Source: Desulfobacter curvatus DSM 3379 (GTDB taxonomy: Bacteria > Desulfobacterota > Desulfobacteria > Desulfobacterales > Desulfobacteraceae). From it: 12,476 bases of DNA. The notes beneath the pieces are model-generated. The model was not told where the DNA came from. It made no database searches and saw only the letters and a list, made by a program, of their open reading frames with translations. Positions 5,933 through 12,476 of this stretch are shown here, piece after piece (position 1 is the stretch's first letter; every line of letters starts with the position of its first letter). The stretch lies in the NCBI RefSeq assembly GCF_000373985.1, contig NZ_KB893074.1:1-12476 (forward strand), read 5' to 3'. The position numbers and the translations under genes are program-made.

Positions 5933-7513
5933 TTATACCATTTCAGGAACGTCCCAGTTGTCGATTTTCATTGTGCCGTTTTTCGCAAGGTTCATCTGCA
6001 TTTTAAAGCATCTGTCGAAAAGCTGAGGCTCATGGCCGACACCTTTTGCAAGCGTAACCTTGGAAGAGATGTCAAGGTACTCCTGTATGATGTCCTTATA
6101 CTCGGGGTGCACACATTTATCGATGATGGTCTGGGCCCTCTCTTTGGGCGCAAGGCCGCGAAGGTCTGCAAGACCCTGATCTGTAACGACAACGTCAAGA
6201 TCGTGCTCAGTGTGGTCAATGTGCGGGGCCTTGGGCACAACACATGTAATACCTGTCGGATCTGTTTTTGTGGGACGGACGGACGGACAGTGCATCATTT
6301 TCAAGAAACCGTTTCTAAGGAAATCACCTGAGCCGCCGATGCCGTTGATCATTCTTGTGCCGCCGACGAGCGTTGAATTTGCGTGGGCGTAGATGTCGAA
6401 CTCAACAGGTGTGTTCATAGAGATACATCCAAGGCGGCGGACCGCCTCGGGCGCGTTGGAAACGGAAAGCGGACGGAGAACGATTTTGTCTGCGTAAAAA
6501 TCCTTATTTCCCAGGAAACGCGGGAAGCCCTCTTTCTCGGACAGAGAAAGTGAGCATGAAGACGCGGCATCAAGTTTACCGGAGTCAAACAGGTCAAGCA
6601 TGGTATCCTGAAGAACTTCGGTGTAAACGGTAAGGTGTTCAAAAGGCCCTTTGGCAAGACCGCCCACAACCGCGTTGGCAATGGAGCCGACGCCGGACTG
6701 GAGCGGAAGCAGGTTTTTAGGAAGACGCCCAGCCTTCACTTCAGCACCGAAAAAATCAATGATGTGGCCAGCAATGGCTTCGGAAGTCGCATCAATATCC
6801 GTAAAAGCACGGCCTTTATCAGGATATTTTGACTCTACAACGGCAATAACTTTTTCAGGGTCACATGCGATGGAGGTAGAACCTATGCGGCTGTCTGCTT
6901 TTGTAATATTGAATACCTGTCTGTTAGGGGGTGTTCCCGGCATAAAAAGGTCGTGCATGCCTTCGAATGAAGGCATGCCTGTATTAACCTCAAGGATGAT
7001 CTTATCGCAAACCATGAGAATTTCAGGGATGACACCACAGGAGGCTGTGGGAACAATGCTTCCGTCTTCTTTAATGCAGGAAACTTCAAGGATAGCAAGG
7101 TCAAGCTTGCCTGATTCCGTATCTTTTGTGTAAAAACCGTAACCAAGGTCCTGGGCGAAGAGAGAAAGGTGCTTGTCACCCATTCTGATGCGGCCGCTGT
7201 TGATACCTTTAGCGATGTTTTTACCTGTCTGGTACGGCCATCTCCTGTCAATCATATCAAGATCGGCCCATCTGTTTTCTGTTTCCGCACCGACAGATGC
7301 GCCGATAAAAAGGTTGAAACGCCATTTGCCCTGAAGGCTGTTGGCTTCAACATAGTCAGCCAGGGCGATGGGGACTGCTTTCGGGTAACCTGCAGGTGTG
7401 AAACCTGACCAGCCAAGGTTCATTCCGGGTTTAAAAAACTGGATTGTTTCTTCTGCCTTCATAACTCTTTTCAGAAGGCTTTTACATTCCACTCGAGTCT
7501 CAAGTTCAGACAT
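5933..7513 (-). CDS. Succinyl-CoA:acetate CoA-transferase (acetyl-CoA hydrolase/transferase family)
   Basis: A 526-residue cytosolic class I CoA-transferase. In Desulfobacter-type acetate oxidisers this enzyme converts acetate plus succinyl-CoA to acetyl-CoA plus succinate, feeding the TCA cycle while doing the work of succinyl-CoA synthetase. Family marks are an N-terminal substrate region with GWSGFTPAGYPKAVP, GVGSIANAV (274-282), the probable catalytic Glu299 in VYTE that forms the glutamyl-CoA intermediate, and GGTRMINGIGGSGDFLRNG (384-402). Length matches the SCACT/AarC group. I chose ATG 7513 because GGAGGAG lies just upstream, rather than the longer frame from 7546. Promoter and terminator are both visible, so it looks monocistronic. 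An acetyl-CoA hydrolase or another acyl acceptor is possible, but the fumarase nearby favours the acetate-oxidation role. Confidence 0.9.
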   Translation of the reverse strand: MSELETRVECKSLLKRVMKAEETIQFFKPGMNLGWSGFTPAGYPKAVPIALADYVEANSLQGKWRFNLFIGASVGAETENRWADLDMIDRRWPYQTGKNIAKGINSGRIRMGDKHLSLFAQDLGYGFYTKDTESGKLDLAILEVSCIKEDGSIVPTASCGVIPEILMVCDKIILEVNTGMPSFEGMHDLFMPGTPPNRQVFNITKADSRIGSTSIACDPEKVIAVVESKYPDKGRAFTDIDATSEAIAGHIIDFFGAEVKAGRLPKNLLPLQSGVGSIANAVVGGLAKGPFEHLTVYTEVLQDTMLDLFDSGKLDAASSCSLSLSEKEGFPRFLGNKDFYADKIVLRPLSVSNAPEAVRRLGCISMNTPVEFDIYAHANSTLVGGTRMINGIGGSGDFLRNGFLKMMHCPSVRPTKTDPTGITCVVPKAPHIDHTEHDLDVVVTDQGLADLRGLAPKERAQTIIDKCVHPEYKDIIQEYLDISSKVTLAKGVGHEPQLFDRCFKMQMNLAKNGTMKIDNWDVPEMV

Positions 7514-7559
7514 ATACTCCTCCATTATAGCTATTTCAGAAACCACTTAAACGGAAGGG

Positions 7560-7588
7560 TTTTTAAAACATAATTTATTGAGTGTCAA
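7560..7588 (-). promoter_or_regulatory. Promoter of the CoA-transferase gene
   Basis: On the minus strand a perfect -35 box TTGACA (7588-7583) and TAAAAA (7565-7560, four of six) are separated by 17 bp. The start codon is at 7513, leaving an untranslated leader of about 40 nt that ends in the GGAGGAG ribosome binding site. This fits a strongly expressed central-metabolism gene. Confidence 0.6.
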
Positions 7589-7647
7589 GCGACTAAAAAA
7601 ATAGATTTTTCTTGACATGGAAGGGGATTTTAAATTAGCTGTGACTG

Positions 7648-7803
7648 ATGAAAAACCGCTATGAAAGATCTCCGTGTATTTCCCTTACAAACAATAAAAA
7701 GACTCGGCTTATGGCTGTCTTTTTTGTGATCTTTGTCCTGGGTGCAGATCCTTTGCATTTAACTTCTGCAAGGGCGTCCACACCAATTCTATTTAGTGCC
7801 TGA
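7648..7803 (+). pseudogene. Orphan signal-peptide ORF, probable 5' remnant of an exported-protein gene
   Basis: A 51-codon frame from ATG 7648 has the shape of a Sec signal peptide: a basic segment (NNKKTR), a hydrophobic core (LMAVFFVIFVLG) and a possible AxA-type cleavage site (SARA before STP). It then stops after seven residues. The stop lies at the start of a repeat-like sequence (from 7794), as if an insertion had cut the gene directly after its export signal. No good Shine-Dalgarno lies close to the ATG; a GGAAGGGG at 7619-7626 is too far away. It could also be a chance frame in the gap between two minus-strand genes. Confidence 0.3.
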
Positions 7804-7875
7804 ACGAAAACCTGAAAATTTTGTTGAGTACAAGGCGGAGGCAAATTTTAACTGGAGTAATACATAGAGTATTTC
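7794..7875. repeat. Repeat-like intergenic sequence, possibly one half of a MITE-type element
   Basis: The segment starting TAGTGCCTGAACGAAAACC and running to about 7875 is non-coding on both strands, with related inner units (GAAAATTTTGTT and GCAAATTTTAAC). It resembles the arm of dispersed inverted-repeat elements I recall from desulfobacterial genomes. That is memory only, with no second copy in this window and no matching right arm here. It sits between the signal-peptide stub and the carbonic anhydrase-like gene. Confidence 0.35.
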
Positions 7876-7884
7876 ATCGTTATG

Positions 7885-8427
7885 TTATGGTTTTTTAATT
7901 TCACAAACCAAATCATTGGAACCAAATTCCCTTGCGTGCACCACATAATTATCAGAGGCTCTTTTCAGCCTCTGATCAATCTCTTCTTGGTTTTCGTAAA
8001 CTTTTTTGACCTTTCCCGGCGACCCTGTAACAAGTGAATAGGGCTCAATGACTGTGTTTTCAAGGACAACGGCACCGGCCGCGATGACGCAGCCGGTGCC
8101 GATTACACTGTTATTCAGGAGAACGGCACCCATACCGATCAGGCAGTTGTCCCCAATGGTGCATCCATGTACACAGCAATTGTGGCCGATGGTGACGCCG
8201 TTTCCGATCATCAAAGGGGTGTTCCTGGCCACATGCCCCATACAAAGATCCTGGATATTCGTGCGTTCACCAATGCGGATCTCAGCGACATCTCCCCTGA
8301 GAACCGTTTGAAACCAGACCGAAGAATCCCGGCCGATCTGCACATCACCTATAATCTTGGCACCAGGTGCGATATAAACGGAGTCGTGGATGTCCGGCAC
8401 AATGTTTTTGTATGAATACAGTGTCAT
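7885..8427 (-). CDS. Gamma-class carbonic anhydrase-like hexapeptide-repeat protein
   Basis: A 180-residue left-handed beta-helix protein, expected to be a cytosolic trimer. Hexapeptide repeats run from about residue 17 to 133 (IAPGAKIIGDV, IGRDSSVW, IGDNCLIGMGAVL and others). The three metal-binding histidines of gamma carbonic anhydrases are all present at His65 (MGHV), His82 (IGHN) and His87 (VHGC), as are RGD (44-46) and NIQD (57-60). Members of this YrdA/PaaY/CaiE-like group range from true carbonic anhydrases to proteins of unknown activity, so CO2 hydration is likely but not proven. I chose ATG 8427, giving the usual family start MTLYSY, over the longer frame from 8481 that would overlap glyS. 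It begins 10 nt after the glyS stop and is co-transcribed with it. The C-terminal 45 residues form the usual helical tail. Confidence 0.9.
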   Translation of the reverse strand: MTLYSYKNIVPDIHDSVYIAPGAKIIGDVQIGRDSSVWFQTVLRGDVAEIRIGERTNIQDLCMGHVARNTPLMIGNGVTIGHNCCVHGCTIGDNCLIGMGAVLLNNSVIGTGCVIAAGAVVLENTVIEPYSLVTGSPGKVKKVYENQEEIDQRLKRASDNYVVHAREFGSNDLVCEIKKP

Positions 8428-8437
8428 AAAACGTCCG

Positions 8438-9859
8438 TTAATAGGTAAATTTTTCCCGGAAAAAGGGAACCAGTTCATCAATCTTTATACGCTGTTGCTC
8501 CATGGAATCCCGCTCCCGGATAGTGACCGCATTGTCGTCAAGGGATTCATAATCAAAGGTGACGCAATAGGGGGTGCCGGCTTCATCCTGGCGGCGGTAG
8601 CGCTTGCCGATACTGCCCTGGACGTCAAAATCCATGTTCAGTCCCAGTTGCTGCACCAGGGTATCAAAAACTGACTTTGCATTGTCGGCAATTTTTTTAG
8701 CCAGGGGCAACACGGCAATTTTCACAGGGGCCAACTGGTTGTGAAGATGCAGCACCACCCGGGTATCCCCCTCTTTAATCTCTTCTTCTTCATAGGCATC
8801 GCACAAAAAGACCAAAGCGGAGCGCTGGACCCCGAGGGAAGGTTCAATAACAAAGGGGATGTACTTTTCCTTGGCTGCCTCGTCAAAATACTGCAGATCT
8901 TTGGATGAGTACTCCATATGCTGGCTTAAGTCATAGTTGGTCCTCGAAGCGATGCCGCACAGTTCCCCCCAGCCAAAGGGATACTGGTATTCAATATCGG
9001 CAGTGGCATTGGAGTAATGGGACAATTCCGCATCGTCATGGTCGCGAAATCTCAGGTTATCCGGGGTAACGCCCAGACCTAGATACCAATCCATGCAGAA
9101 TTTTTTCCAGAAGTCATGGAATTCAAGCTCGGTGCCGGGTTTACAGAAATATTCAATTTCCATCTGCTCAAACTCACGGGTCCTGAAGACAAAATTGCCC
9201 GGTGTGATTTCGTTCCTGAATGCCTTGCCGATCTGGGCAATGCCGAAGGGAACCTTTTTACGAGAAGTGGTCTGAACATTTTTAAAATTGACAAAAATGC
9301 CTTGGGCGGTTTCAGGACGAAGATAAATCTCCTTTCCTTCGCCTTCAACCACACCCTGCTGGGTTTTAAACATCAGATTAAATGCCTTGGGCAGGGTCCA
9401 TTCAAGGCTGCCGCACTGGGGACAGGTGATATTTTTAGCATTAATGAAATCCAGCATATCCTGGGGCGGAGTCTTTTCCCCTGCCCAGTTGGCCGGCTGT
9501 TCATCAGACCCGTTGTCATGCTGCCAGTTTTCCACAAGCTTATCCGCCCGCTCCCGGGATTTACATTTTTTGCAATCCATCAGCGGATCGGAAAAACTGC
9601 CCACATGGCCGGAGGCTTCCCAGGTGGTGGGATTCATGAGAATGGCGGCATCCAGGCCGACCATATCAATACGCTCGGTGACAAATTTTTTCCACCAGGC
9701 CTCTTTGAGGTTTTTAAGCAATTCCACCCCTAAAGGACCGAAATCCCAGGCATTGGCAAGTCCGCCGTAAATTTCAGATCCCGGATATACAAAGCCCCTG
9801 CGCTTGCAAAGTCCAACGACTTTATCCATCAATGTTGCTTCTTTTTTTGGTTTAGCCAT
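8438..9859 (-). CDS. glyS: Glycyl-tRNA synthetase, single-chain alpha2 type
   Basis: A 473-residue class II aminoacyl-tRNA synthetase that charges tRNA-Gly with glycine in the cytosol. The sequence is the dimeric type found in Thermus, archaea and eukaryotes, not the alpha2beta2 enzyme of E. coli. Visible parts are the N-terminal RRGFVYPGSEIYGGL (20-34) and WDFGPLG (38-44), and a zinc-binding insertion with Cys96/Cys99 and Cys146/Cys149. Motif 2 is around FRNEITPG (214-221) and motif 3 is EPSLGVQRS (339-347), with an anticodon-binding domain from about 377. The start is supported by GGAG 6 nt upstream. It is the first gene of an operon with the carbonic anhydrase-like gene. The gene appears intact and full length. 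Confidence 0.96.
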   Translation of the reverse strand: MAKPKKEATLMDKVVGLCKRRGFVYPGSEIYGGLANAWDFGPLGVELLKNLKEAWWKKFVTERIDMVGLDAAILMNPTTWEASGHVGSFSDPLMDCKKCKSRERADKLVENWQHDNGSDEQPANWAGEKTPPQDMLDFINAKNITCPQCGSLEWTLPKAFNLMFKTQQGVVEGEGKEIYLRPETAQGIFVNFKNVQTTSRKKVPFGIAQIGKAFRNEITPGNFVFRTREFEQMEIEYFCKPGTELEFHDFWKKFCMDWYLGLGVTPDNLRFRDHDDAELSHYSNATADIEYQYPFGWGELCGIASRTNYDLSQHMEYSSKDLQYFDEAAKEKYIPFVIEPSLGVQRSALVFLCDAYEEEEIKEGDTRVVLHLHNQLAPVKIAVLPLAKKIADNAKSVFDTLVQQLGLNMDFDVQGSIGKRYRRQDEAGTPYCVTFDYESLDDNAVTIRERDSMEQQRIKIDELVPFFREKFTY

Positions 9860-10238
9860 TTTCTACTCCATGTTCCAAAACCGCCCGGATGGTGTCCAGG
9901 GTCAGCCCGTTAATAATAATCCACTGGAATTCTTACTTTTTAAAAAGAGGTTGAATATACATGATTTTTATATTTTGCTGAACTGTTTTTTCAAATTTTT
10001 ATGCCCACGGAAAGGCGTTGCCATAGGATTAAACGTAAAACCCGTTGAAATAACGGCCATGGGCCGACTTGGTCTATCAACACCCAGGCTTGACCCACAA
10101 CAAAAGATGAAAGTAACTTAGCAACTTATTGGAACTTTCATATAAATATTTTTTTCTTACGAAACGGTTATTTCTTCTCAATTAAAATGATCTGTGATAT
10201 GGGTTGATTAATCACCAAAATTAGGAGAAAAAGCATTT
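9860..10238. other. Divergent intergenic region between glyS and the small membrane protein gene
   Basis: About 380 bp with no supported gene. It holds the glyS leader and promoter on the left. The middle part (about 10005-10120) is more GC-rich and unexplained. On the right is the upstream region of the small plus-strand gene, with an AGGAG ribosome binding site at 10223-10227 and a 10-bp palindrome TGATTAATCA at 10205-10214. No -35/-10 pair for the plus-strand gene is convincing. Confidence 0.5.
9967..9994 (-). promoter_or_regulatory. Probable glyS promoter
   Basis: On the minus strand TTGAAA (9994-9989, five of six) and TATAAA (9972-9967, five of six) are 16 bp apart, giving a leader of about 100 nt before the glyS start at 9859. 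No T-box features are seen in that leader. Confidence 0.45.
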
Positions 10239-10469
10239 ATGAATGAAAAGACGTCGAGGAAAGAGCCTCCTCCACCGCCTCAGATGAGTCCTTACGTATT
10301 TACGCTCCTGCTGCTCGGATTCGGGTTGTGGTGCTTTTGGGACGGCTGGGTGACCACAAACCCTGAAATGGCCGATTATGCACTTTTCAACCAGGTACTG
10401 AGCGCGGTGTTGATTCCCTGGGCTGTCTGGGATTTTTTCAAAGTCAAAAAAAAATATAAAAAAAAATAA
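10239..10469 (+). CDS. Small two-helix membrane protein of unknown function
   Basis: A 76-residue protein with a proline run near the N-terminus (EPPPPPQ, about residues 9-15). Two predicted membrane helices follow: YVFTLLLLGFGLWCFWDGW at about 19-37, and about 53-67 ending in WAVWDFF. The C-terminus is strongly basic (KVKKKYKKK). By the positive-inside rule the C-terminus should be cytosolic, and with two helices the N-terminus too. I recognise no family; the pattern WCFWDGW, then ALFN, then PWAVWDFF looks like a conserved small protein rather than a random frame. AGGAG lies 11 nt before the ATG, slightly far. It converges on fumC with a 10-nt gap, and its A-rich tail gives a T-run for fumC transcripts. 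Confidence 0.7.
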   Translation: MNEKTSRKEPPPPPQMSPYVFTLLLLGFGLWCFWDGWVTTNPEMADYALFNQVLSAVLIPWAVWDFFKVKKKYKKK

Positions 10470-10479
10470 CTCCTCGGGC

Positions 10480-11871
10480 TTATTTTCGTCCCAGAATCAT
10501 GGTCTCAGGGTTGACCCATTCATCAAACTGCCCGGGCTGAACCAAGCCCAGCTCTGCGGCGGCCTCCTTTAACGTCATACCGTCCGCCAGTGCTTTTTTG
10601 GCGATCCGGGCGGCATTGTCATATCCGATGTGTGGCGCCAACGCCGTGACAAGCATCAGGGAGTTTTTCAGGTGGCGTTCAATCACCGGGAGATTCGGTG
10701 TAATACCGGCCAGGCAATGGGATGTGAAAGAGGAGATGGTGTCGCCCAAAAGCGTAACGGACTGAAGCAGGTTATGGATGATAACCGGTTTAAATACATT
10801 GAGTTCAAAGTTGCCCTGGCTTGCGGCAAAGCCGATGGCTGCATCATTTCCCATGACCTGGCAGGCAACCATGGTGGCGGCTTCGGCCTGGGTGGGATTT
10901 ACTTTTCCGGGCATGATGGAGCTGCCCGGCTCATTGGCCGGGATACTGAGTTCTCCGATGCCGCATCTGGGACCGCAGGCGAGCCACCGGACATCATTGG
11001 CGATTTTCATCAGATTGGCAGCCAATCCTTTGAGCGCCCCACTGGTGAAGACGATCTGGTCATGCCCGGTGAGTCCATGAAAGGTGTTTTTCATCTGTGT
11101 GAACGGATGGCCGGTTAACTTGGCAAGTTCTTCTGCCACTGCCTGTCCAAACCCCTGGGGCGCATTTAAGCCTGTCCCCACCGCAGTTCCGCCAATGGCC
11201 AAGGGATACAATGTTTCCAAGGTCTGCAAAATTTGCTCCCGGCTACTTTGAATCATGGCTTCCCATCCGCTGATTTCCTGGCCAAGTGTCAGTGGTGTGG
11301 CATCCTGGAGGTGGGTACGTCCGATTTTAATGATCTGCGAAAATGCCTGGGATTTTTCTTCAAGGGTGAGACGCATTCGGTCAACTGCGGGAAGCAGGGT
11401 GTCATGGATCTCAAATACCGCCGCAATATGCATGGCAGCAGGAAATGTGTCGTTGGAACTTTGGGATTTGTTCACATGGTCATTGGGGTGGATAGGCCTG
11501 TTATCATCAAGTGCCTTGCCGTCAAGAAGGGCGGCCCGGTTGGCGATGACCTCATTTAAATTCATATTGGTCTGGGTACCACTGCCGGTCTGCCAGACGT
11601 GGAGGGGAAACTGGTCGTCGTGATCCCCATTCAAAATTTCATCGCAGACCTGGATAATAAGATCTGCCCGATAATCATCCAACAGCTCCATCCGTCTGTT
11701 GACGGCTGCACAGGCTCTTTTCAGCCGAGCAAAGGCATAGATCAGGGTTTGCGGCATCAACTCCCGGCCAATGGTGAAATTCTGCCGGCTACGTTCGGTT
11801 TGGGCGCCCCACAATGCGTCTGCGGGCACCTGGATTGCGCCCATGGTATCATGTTCTGTTCGATTCGCCAT
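10480..11871 (-). CDS. fumC: Fumarate hydratase, class II
   Basis: A 463-residue iron-independent fumarase that interconverts fumarate and malate in the TCA cycle; a cytosolic homotetramer in the family. Signatures are WQTGSGTQTNMN (93-104), NKSQSSNDTFP (134-144), GRTHLQDATP (184-193) with the catalytic-site His187, and the superfamily signature GSSIMPGKVNP (316-326) with the catalytic Ser318 and Lys323. Length and spacing match E. coli FumC almost residue for residue. It is the second gene of an operon with a Cas2-like gene. The preceding stop codon abuts this ATG, and the AGGAGG ribosome binding site (11886-11881) lies within the upstream reading frame, so translation is probably coupled. 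In an acetate oxidiser it would handle fumarate formed from the succinate released by the CoA-transferase. Confidence 0.96.
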   Translation of the reverse strand: MANRTEHDTMGAIQVPADALWGAQTERSRQNFTIGRELMPQTLIYAFARLKRACAAVNRRMELLDDYRADLIIQVCDEILNGDHDDQFPLHVWQTGSGTQTNMNLNEVIANRAALLDGKALDDNRPIHPNDHVNKSQSSNDTFPAAMHIAAVFEIHDTLLPAVDRMRLTLEEKSQAFSQIIKIGRTHLQDATPLTLGQEISGWEAMIQSSREQILQTLETLYPLAIGGTAVGTGLNAPQGFGQAVAEELAKLTGHPFTQMKNTFHGLTGHDQIVFTSGALKGLAANLMKIANDVRWLACGPRCGIGELSIPANEPGSSIMPGKVNPTQAEAATMVACQVMGNDAAIGFAASQGNFELNVFKPVIIHNLLQSVTLLGDTISSFTSHCLAGITPNLPVIERHLKNSLMLVTALAPHIGYDNAARIAKKALADGMTLKEAAAELGLVQPGQFDEWVNPETMILGRK

Positions 11872-12255
11872 CTATTGATTCCTCCTTTTGGCCCCTGCTT
11901 GAGAAGGGCGGGTCTTGTTGTGTCGATTCCGGGAATGAAGGGCTCCCTTATAATCTGTTCGTCGGGAACTGCCAAAATCATAATATTTTTTATGTATGCC
12001 GGTGTGCCGCCCCAGGCCCTGTGTCAGAATTTTTCGGCCCGGTATCAGCCACGCCATGAGAATATTATCGGTTTTTTTGTCAATTTCATGACTAAGCTGC
12101 AAAAACAATTCTTCGGCCTGGGCCTGGGTCAACCGGCATTCGTATACGGATTTCTGATTCCCCAGGTTCCATTCCCGCAGAATTTTTCTCACCCGGGCCC
12201 GGACCTTGTTTTTGGAAATATCATACGCTACCACGATGGGTCTGGAAACTGCCAT
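11872..12255 (-). CDS. Solitary Cas2-family protein with a basic C-terminal extension
   Basis: A 127-residue protein. Residues 6-71 match the Cas2 ferredoxin-like fold: beta1 PIVVAYDIS with the conserved Asp12, alpha1 KNKVRARVRKILREW (15-29), beta2 NQKSVYECRL (33-42; the family shows QkSVfEc), alpha2 (43-58) and beta3 ILMAWLI (65-71). Canonical Cas2 is a dimeric metal nuclease or, with Cas1, the spacer-integration scaffold, and is usually 85-100 residues. Here residues about 72-127 add a Lys/Arg/His-rich tail of unknown function. AAGGA lies 5 nt before the ATG. A promoter is directly upstream, preceded by a terminator, so no cas1 is co-transcribed, and no CRISPR repeats are visible. The stop touches the fumC ATG. 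It may be a relic of a lost CRISPR locus or a nuclease co-opted for another role, such as a Cas2/VapD-like RNase. Confidence 0.8.
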   Translation of the reverse strand: MAVSRPIVVAYDISKNKVRARVRKILREWNLGNQKSVYECRLTQAQAEELFLQLSHEIDKKTDNILMAWLIPGRKILTQGLGRHTGIHKKYYDFGSSRRTDYKGALHSRNRHNKTRPSQAGAKRRNQ

Positions 12256-12321
12256 ACTATTCCTTAATAATTTCCGCAGTTGTTGAATAGCATCCTGTTA
12301 CTTACTGAAAATTCATCCCCT

Positions 12322-12349
12322 ATTAATCAAAGATGAAATCATCTGTCAA
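12322..12349 (-). promoter_or_regulatory. Promoter of the cas2-fumC operon
   Basis: On the minus strand a perfect TTGACA (12349-12344) is followed after 16 bp by ATTAAT (12327-12322, four of six). It lies between the upstream gene's terminator and the cas2-like start, with a leader of about 60 nt. It indicates that the cas2-like gene is the first gene of its unit. Confidence 0.55.
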
Positions 12350-12360
12350 TCCGGAATTTT

Positions 12361-12390
12361 TAAAACCAGCCTTGGCAGAGGCTGGTTTTA
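12361..12390 (-). terminator. Strong hairpin terminator upstream of the cas2-fumC operon
   Basis: A perfect 11-bp stem (TAAAACCAGCC paired with GGCTGGTTTTA) has the 8-nt loop TTGGCAGA. The minus-strand transcript has T residues at the end of the stem, 28 bp beyond the stop codon of the gene entering from the right. The symmetric A/T flanks could let it act in both directions. Confidence 0.8.
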
Positions 12391-12417
12391 TGCGGTGTGG
12401 ACTCAAACGACAGAAAG

Positions 12418-12476
12418 TTATTTTCGTTGGATTCCAGCCGCCTTAATCACCTTCATAAGCGGTGCAGATTCAAACT
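12418..12476 (-). CDS. C-terminal end of an unidentified gene
   Basis: The last 18 codons of a minus-strand gene entering from the right edge, ending APLMKVIKAAGIQRK and a TAA at 12420-12418. The following hairpin terminator supports the idea that this is a real gene end. Too little is present to assign a family, and the frame is supported mainly by its position relative to the terminator. Confidence 0.4.
   Translation of the reverse strand, partial: FESAPLMKVIKAAGIQRK

Noticed and set aside
9116..9733. Plus-strand frame of 205 codons
   Set aside because: Antisense shadow of glyS.
9860..9966. T-box riboswitch in the glyS leader
   Set aside because: The leader of about 100 nt is too short for a standard T-box, and I see no T-box consensus or antiterminator/terminator pair.
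11599..12267. Long plus-strand frame of 222 codons
   Set aside because: It lies antisense to fumC and the cas2-like gene, whose products are clearly recognisable, and its product resembles nothing; a shadow frame.
12256..12476. CRISPR array or cas1 beside the cas2-like gene
   Set aside because: No direct repeats with spacers are seen. The segment holds a promoter, a terminator and the end of another gene. An array further right cannot be excluded.

Overview
The window most likely comes from a complete-oxidising, acetate-using sulfate reducer of the Desulfobacter type (Desulfobacterota). This is inferred from gene content. A succinyl-CoA:acetate CoA-transferase, the enzyme such bacteria use to activate acetate with TCA-cycle succinyl-CoA, and a class II fumarase lie within about 6 kb of each other, with a CitE-like acyl-CoA lyase and a single-chain (alpha2) glycyl-tRNA synthetase. 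No rRNA or complete tRNA is present to fix the taxonomy.

Left part (1-4840), accessory. The window opens in the last codons of an IS21-family istB gene and the IS right end, which carries two 20-bp transposase-site-like repeats. An outward -35 box at the IS edge pairs with a -10 just outside it and appears to drive a tyrosine recombinase (325-1458). Thirty-five bases after the recombinase stop is a 28-bp tRNA 3' end without the rest of the tRNA, read as an attachment-site scar of an integrated element. Beyond it lie a small frameshifted gene with a strong ribosome binding site, a perfect 32-bp AT-rich palindrome with a second near-copy 41 bp away, a class II Fic AMP-transferase, gene scraps, and a membrane-anchored HD-GYP phosphodiesterase.

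Middle part (4841-9859), core metabolism, all on the minus strand. In transcription order these are glyS and a gamma-class carbonic anhydrase-like protein (10 nt apart, one operon), a gap with an orphan signal-peptide ORF running into a repeat-like sequence, the CoA-transferase gene with a clear promoter and terminator, and a CitE-like lyase with its own promoter.

Right part (9860-12476). A 76-residue two-helix membrane protein on the plus strand faces fumC. fumC is the second gene of a two-gene operon whose first gene is a Cas2-family protein. The cas2 stop codon abuts the fumC start codon, and the fumC Shine-Dalgarno lies inside the cas2 reading frame. The operon has its own promoter and is separated from the next gene upstream by a strong hairpin terminator. 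There is no room for cas1 in the transcription unit and no CRISPR array is visible. This solitary cas2-fumC pairing, with a long basic C-terminal extension on Cas2, is the most unusual thing in the window.
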